The notes beneath the pieces are model-generated. The model ran no database searches and was not told the origin of the DNA. It saw only the letters and a list, made by a program, of their open reading frames with translations. From a virus, in the IMG/VR virus record IMGVR_UViG_3300010354_000691, positions 1 to 23,113 of that record: 23,113 bases of DNA; one strand, 5' to 3'. How positions within the stretch are numbered: position 1 is the stretch's first letter; each line of letters begins with the position of its first letter. Shown piece after piece: positions 22,552-23,113 of this stretch. A program made the translations under genes and the position numbers.

Positions 22552-22664
22552 TTAAAAAATACAATTGGCAAGGCGGCCGCAAATATTGGACTATTGACGC
22601 ATCGGACAGGCCCCCGCCGGGGGCCGCGATAATAGAATGGAGAAAGTTATCATGGGACATATGA
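22548..22664 (+). CDS. Candidate small ORF, 38 aa, TTG start
   Basis: TTG at 22548 overlaps the TGA of the micropeptide (TTGA), and the frame runs to 22664, past the next start. The product has a basic aromatic N-terminus (KKYNWQGGRKYW), then DRPPPGAA and IIEWRKLSW. No clear ribosome site of its own, so it would depend on coupling. It fills an otherwise empty interval and overlaps the DUF932-type gene by 13 bases. Confidence 0.35.
   Translation: MIKKYNWQGGRKYWTIDASDRPPPGAAIIEWRKLSWDI
22609..22625 (+). other. Strong GC hairpin upstream of the DUF932-type gene
   Basis: GGCCCCC-GCC-GGGGGCC is a perfect 7-base stem with a 3-base loop. No T-run follows (GCGATAAT), so it is not a classical terminator. 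It lies 11 bases before the GGAG that serves the next gene and may influence mRNA stability or translation. Confidence 0.6.
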
Positions 22665-23113
22665 TCGACGAGACAACCGGCCGCGCTGCAATTGCATACG
22701 CTGGCCGTACCCCGTGGCATGGCTTAGGCCAGCAATTGAGCGAAGGGGCCGACATTGACACTTGGACACGCGAGGCCGGACTAGGTTATTCGGTGCAAGC
22801 TTGTAACGTGCAGTATGAGACCCCCGCTGTAACCGGTTTGCAGGTTTGGCCGGAGCGCAAAGTACTAACGCGCAGCGATACGGGCGCGCCGCTGGCAGTA
22901 GTGAGCAAAGATTATCGCGTAGTGCAACCGGCCGAAGTAATGGACTTTTTCCGCAAGTTAACCGACATTGGCGGGTTTCAGATGGAGACGGCCGGGGCAT
23001 TATCGGAAGGCCGCCGGGTTTGGGCACTGGCACGGGTTGGCGATGGTGCGCCGGTTGTGGATGGTGACTTGGTCAAGCCCTATCTACTGCTCGGTACGTC
23101 ATATGACGGCACA
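22652..23113 (+). CDS. DUF932/TIGR03299-like phage protein, cut by window edge
   Basis: ATG 22652 preceded by GGAG nine bases upstream; a second ATG at 22661 is also possible. The frame is open for 154 codons to the right edge, so the C-terminus is missing. The start has GRTPWHGLGQQL, then TWTREAGLGYSVQ and PLAVVSKDYRVVQPAEVMDFFRKL, and later LLLGTSYDGT. This is the layout of the phage/plasmid DUF932 (TIGR03299) family: 'PWHGLG' near the start, 'VvsdrYkivqn.e...f' in the middle. The family has no settled biochemical function. Cytosolic, no membrane segment. Confidence 0.85.
   Translation, partial: MGHMIDETTGRAAIAYAGRTPWHGLGQQLSEGADIDTWTREAGLGYSVQACNVQYETPAVTGLQVWPERKVLTRSDTGAPLAVVSKDYRVVQPAEVMDFFRKLTDIGGFQMETAGALSEGRRVWALARVGDGAPVVDGDLVKPYLLLGTSYDGT

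Noticed and set aside
22609-22625. GC hairpin as an intrinsic terminator
   Set aside because: No run of T after the stem; the following bases lead straight into the ribosome site of the next gene.

Overview
The window is a segment of a tailed double-stranded DNA phage genome (Caudoviricetes). It carries a family A DNA polymerase, a primase-polymerase, two helicases, nucleases, a terminase small subunit and large helical virion-type proteins, plus a dense strip of very small, translationally coupled genes. There is no integrase, no rRNA or tRNA gene, no CRISPR array and no insertion sequence. Strong Shine-Dalgarno sites, sigma70-type promoters and one Sec-type signal peptide suggest a Gram-negative bacterial host. 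The two large proteins at the left edge resemble the internal/ejection proteins of short-tailed phages, but that is inference. I cannot name the host or the phage genus.

Layout. (1) 1-5120, plus strand: end of a late/virion operon with a partial helical protein, a 1136-residue helical protein with a proline-rich tail, and a 52-residue basic protein. It ends at a hairpin terminator (5131-5182). (2) 5165-7338, minus strand: a RecB/Cas4-like PD-(D/E)XK nuclease and an SNF2-type helicase, read leftward from a divergent promoter region at 7339-7423 that holds two inverted repeats. (3) 7424-15848, plus strand: the replication operon. In order it encodes a small unknown protein, a coiled-coil protein of Gam/Gp157-like layout, an SSB-like protein, an AEP primase of the TOTE type with a Cys cluster, a fusion of a KxDG ligase-type nucleotidyltransferase with an HxGH nucleotidylyltransferase, a UvrD-like helicase, and a DNA polymerase I with 3'-5' exonuclease. 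(4) 15849-19948, minus strand: 17 small genes, mostly overlapping stop-to-start. They include an HTH regulator, three small membrane proteins, an exported protein and a 49-residue CxxC...CxxC zinc-ribbon candidate. Three of these (17656-17787, 18801-18950, 19832-19948) are short enough to be missed by automatic calling. (5) 19949-20407: an AT-rich control region with divergent promoters, a 19-base inverted repeat whose copies sit upstream of each promoter, and iteron-like repeats. (6) 20408-23113, plus strand: a small protein, terminase small subunit, a VRR-NUC-like nuclease, a Cys-rich unknown protein behind its own promoter/operator, two microgenes, and the start of a DUF932-type gene cut by the window edge.

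How it fits together. Regions 2 and 3 supply phage DNA replication and recombination: primase, SSB, two helicases, polymerase, nuclease and a nucleotide-transferring fusion enzyme. Region 4 looks like an early accessory or host-takeover block driven from region 5. Region 6 begins the packaging-side transcription unit. The most unusual items are the ligase-like/HxGH fusion protein, the symmetric control region, and the hidden microgenes.
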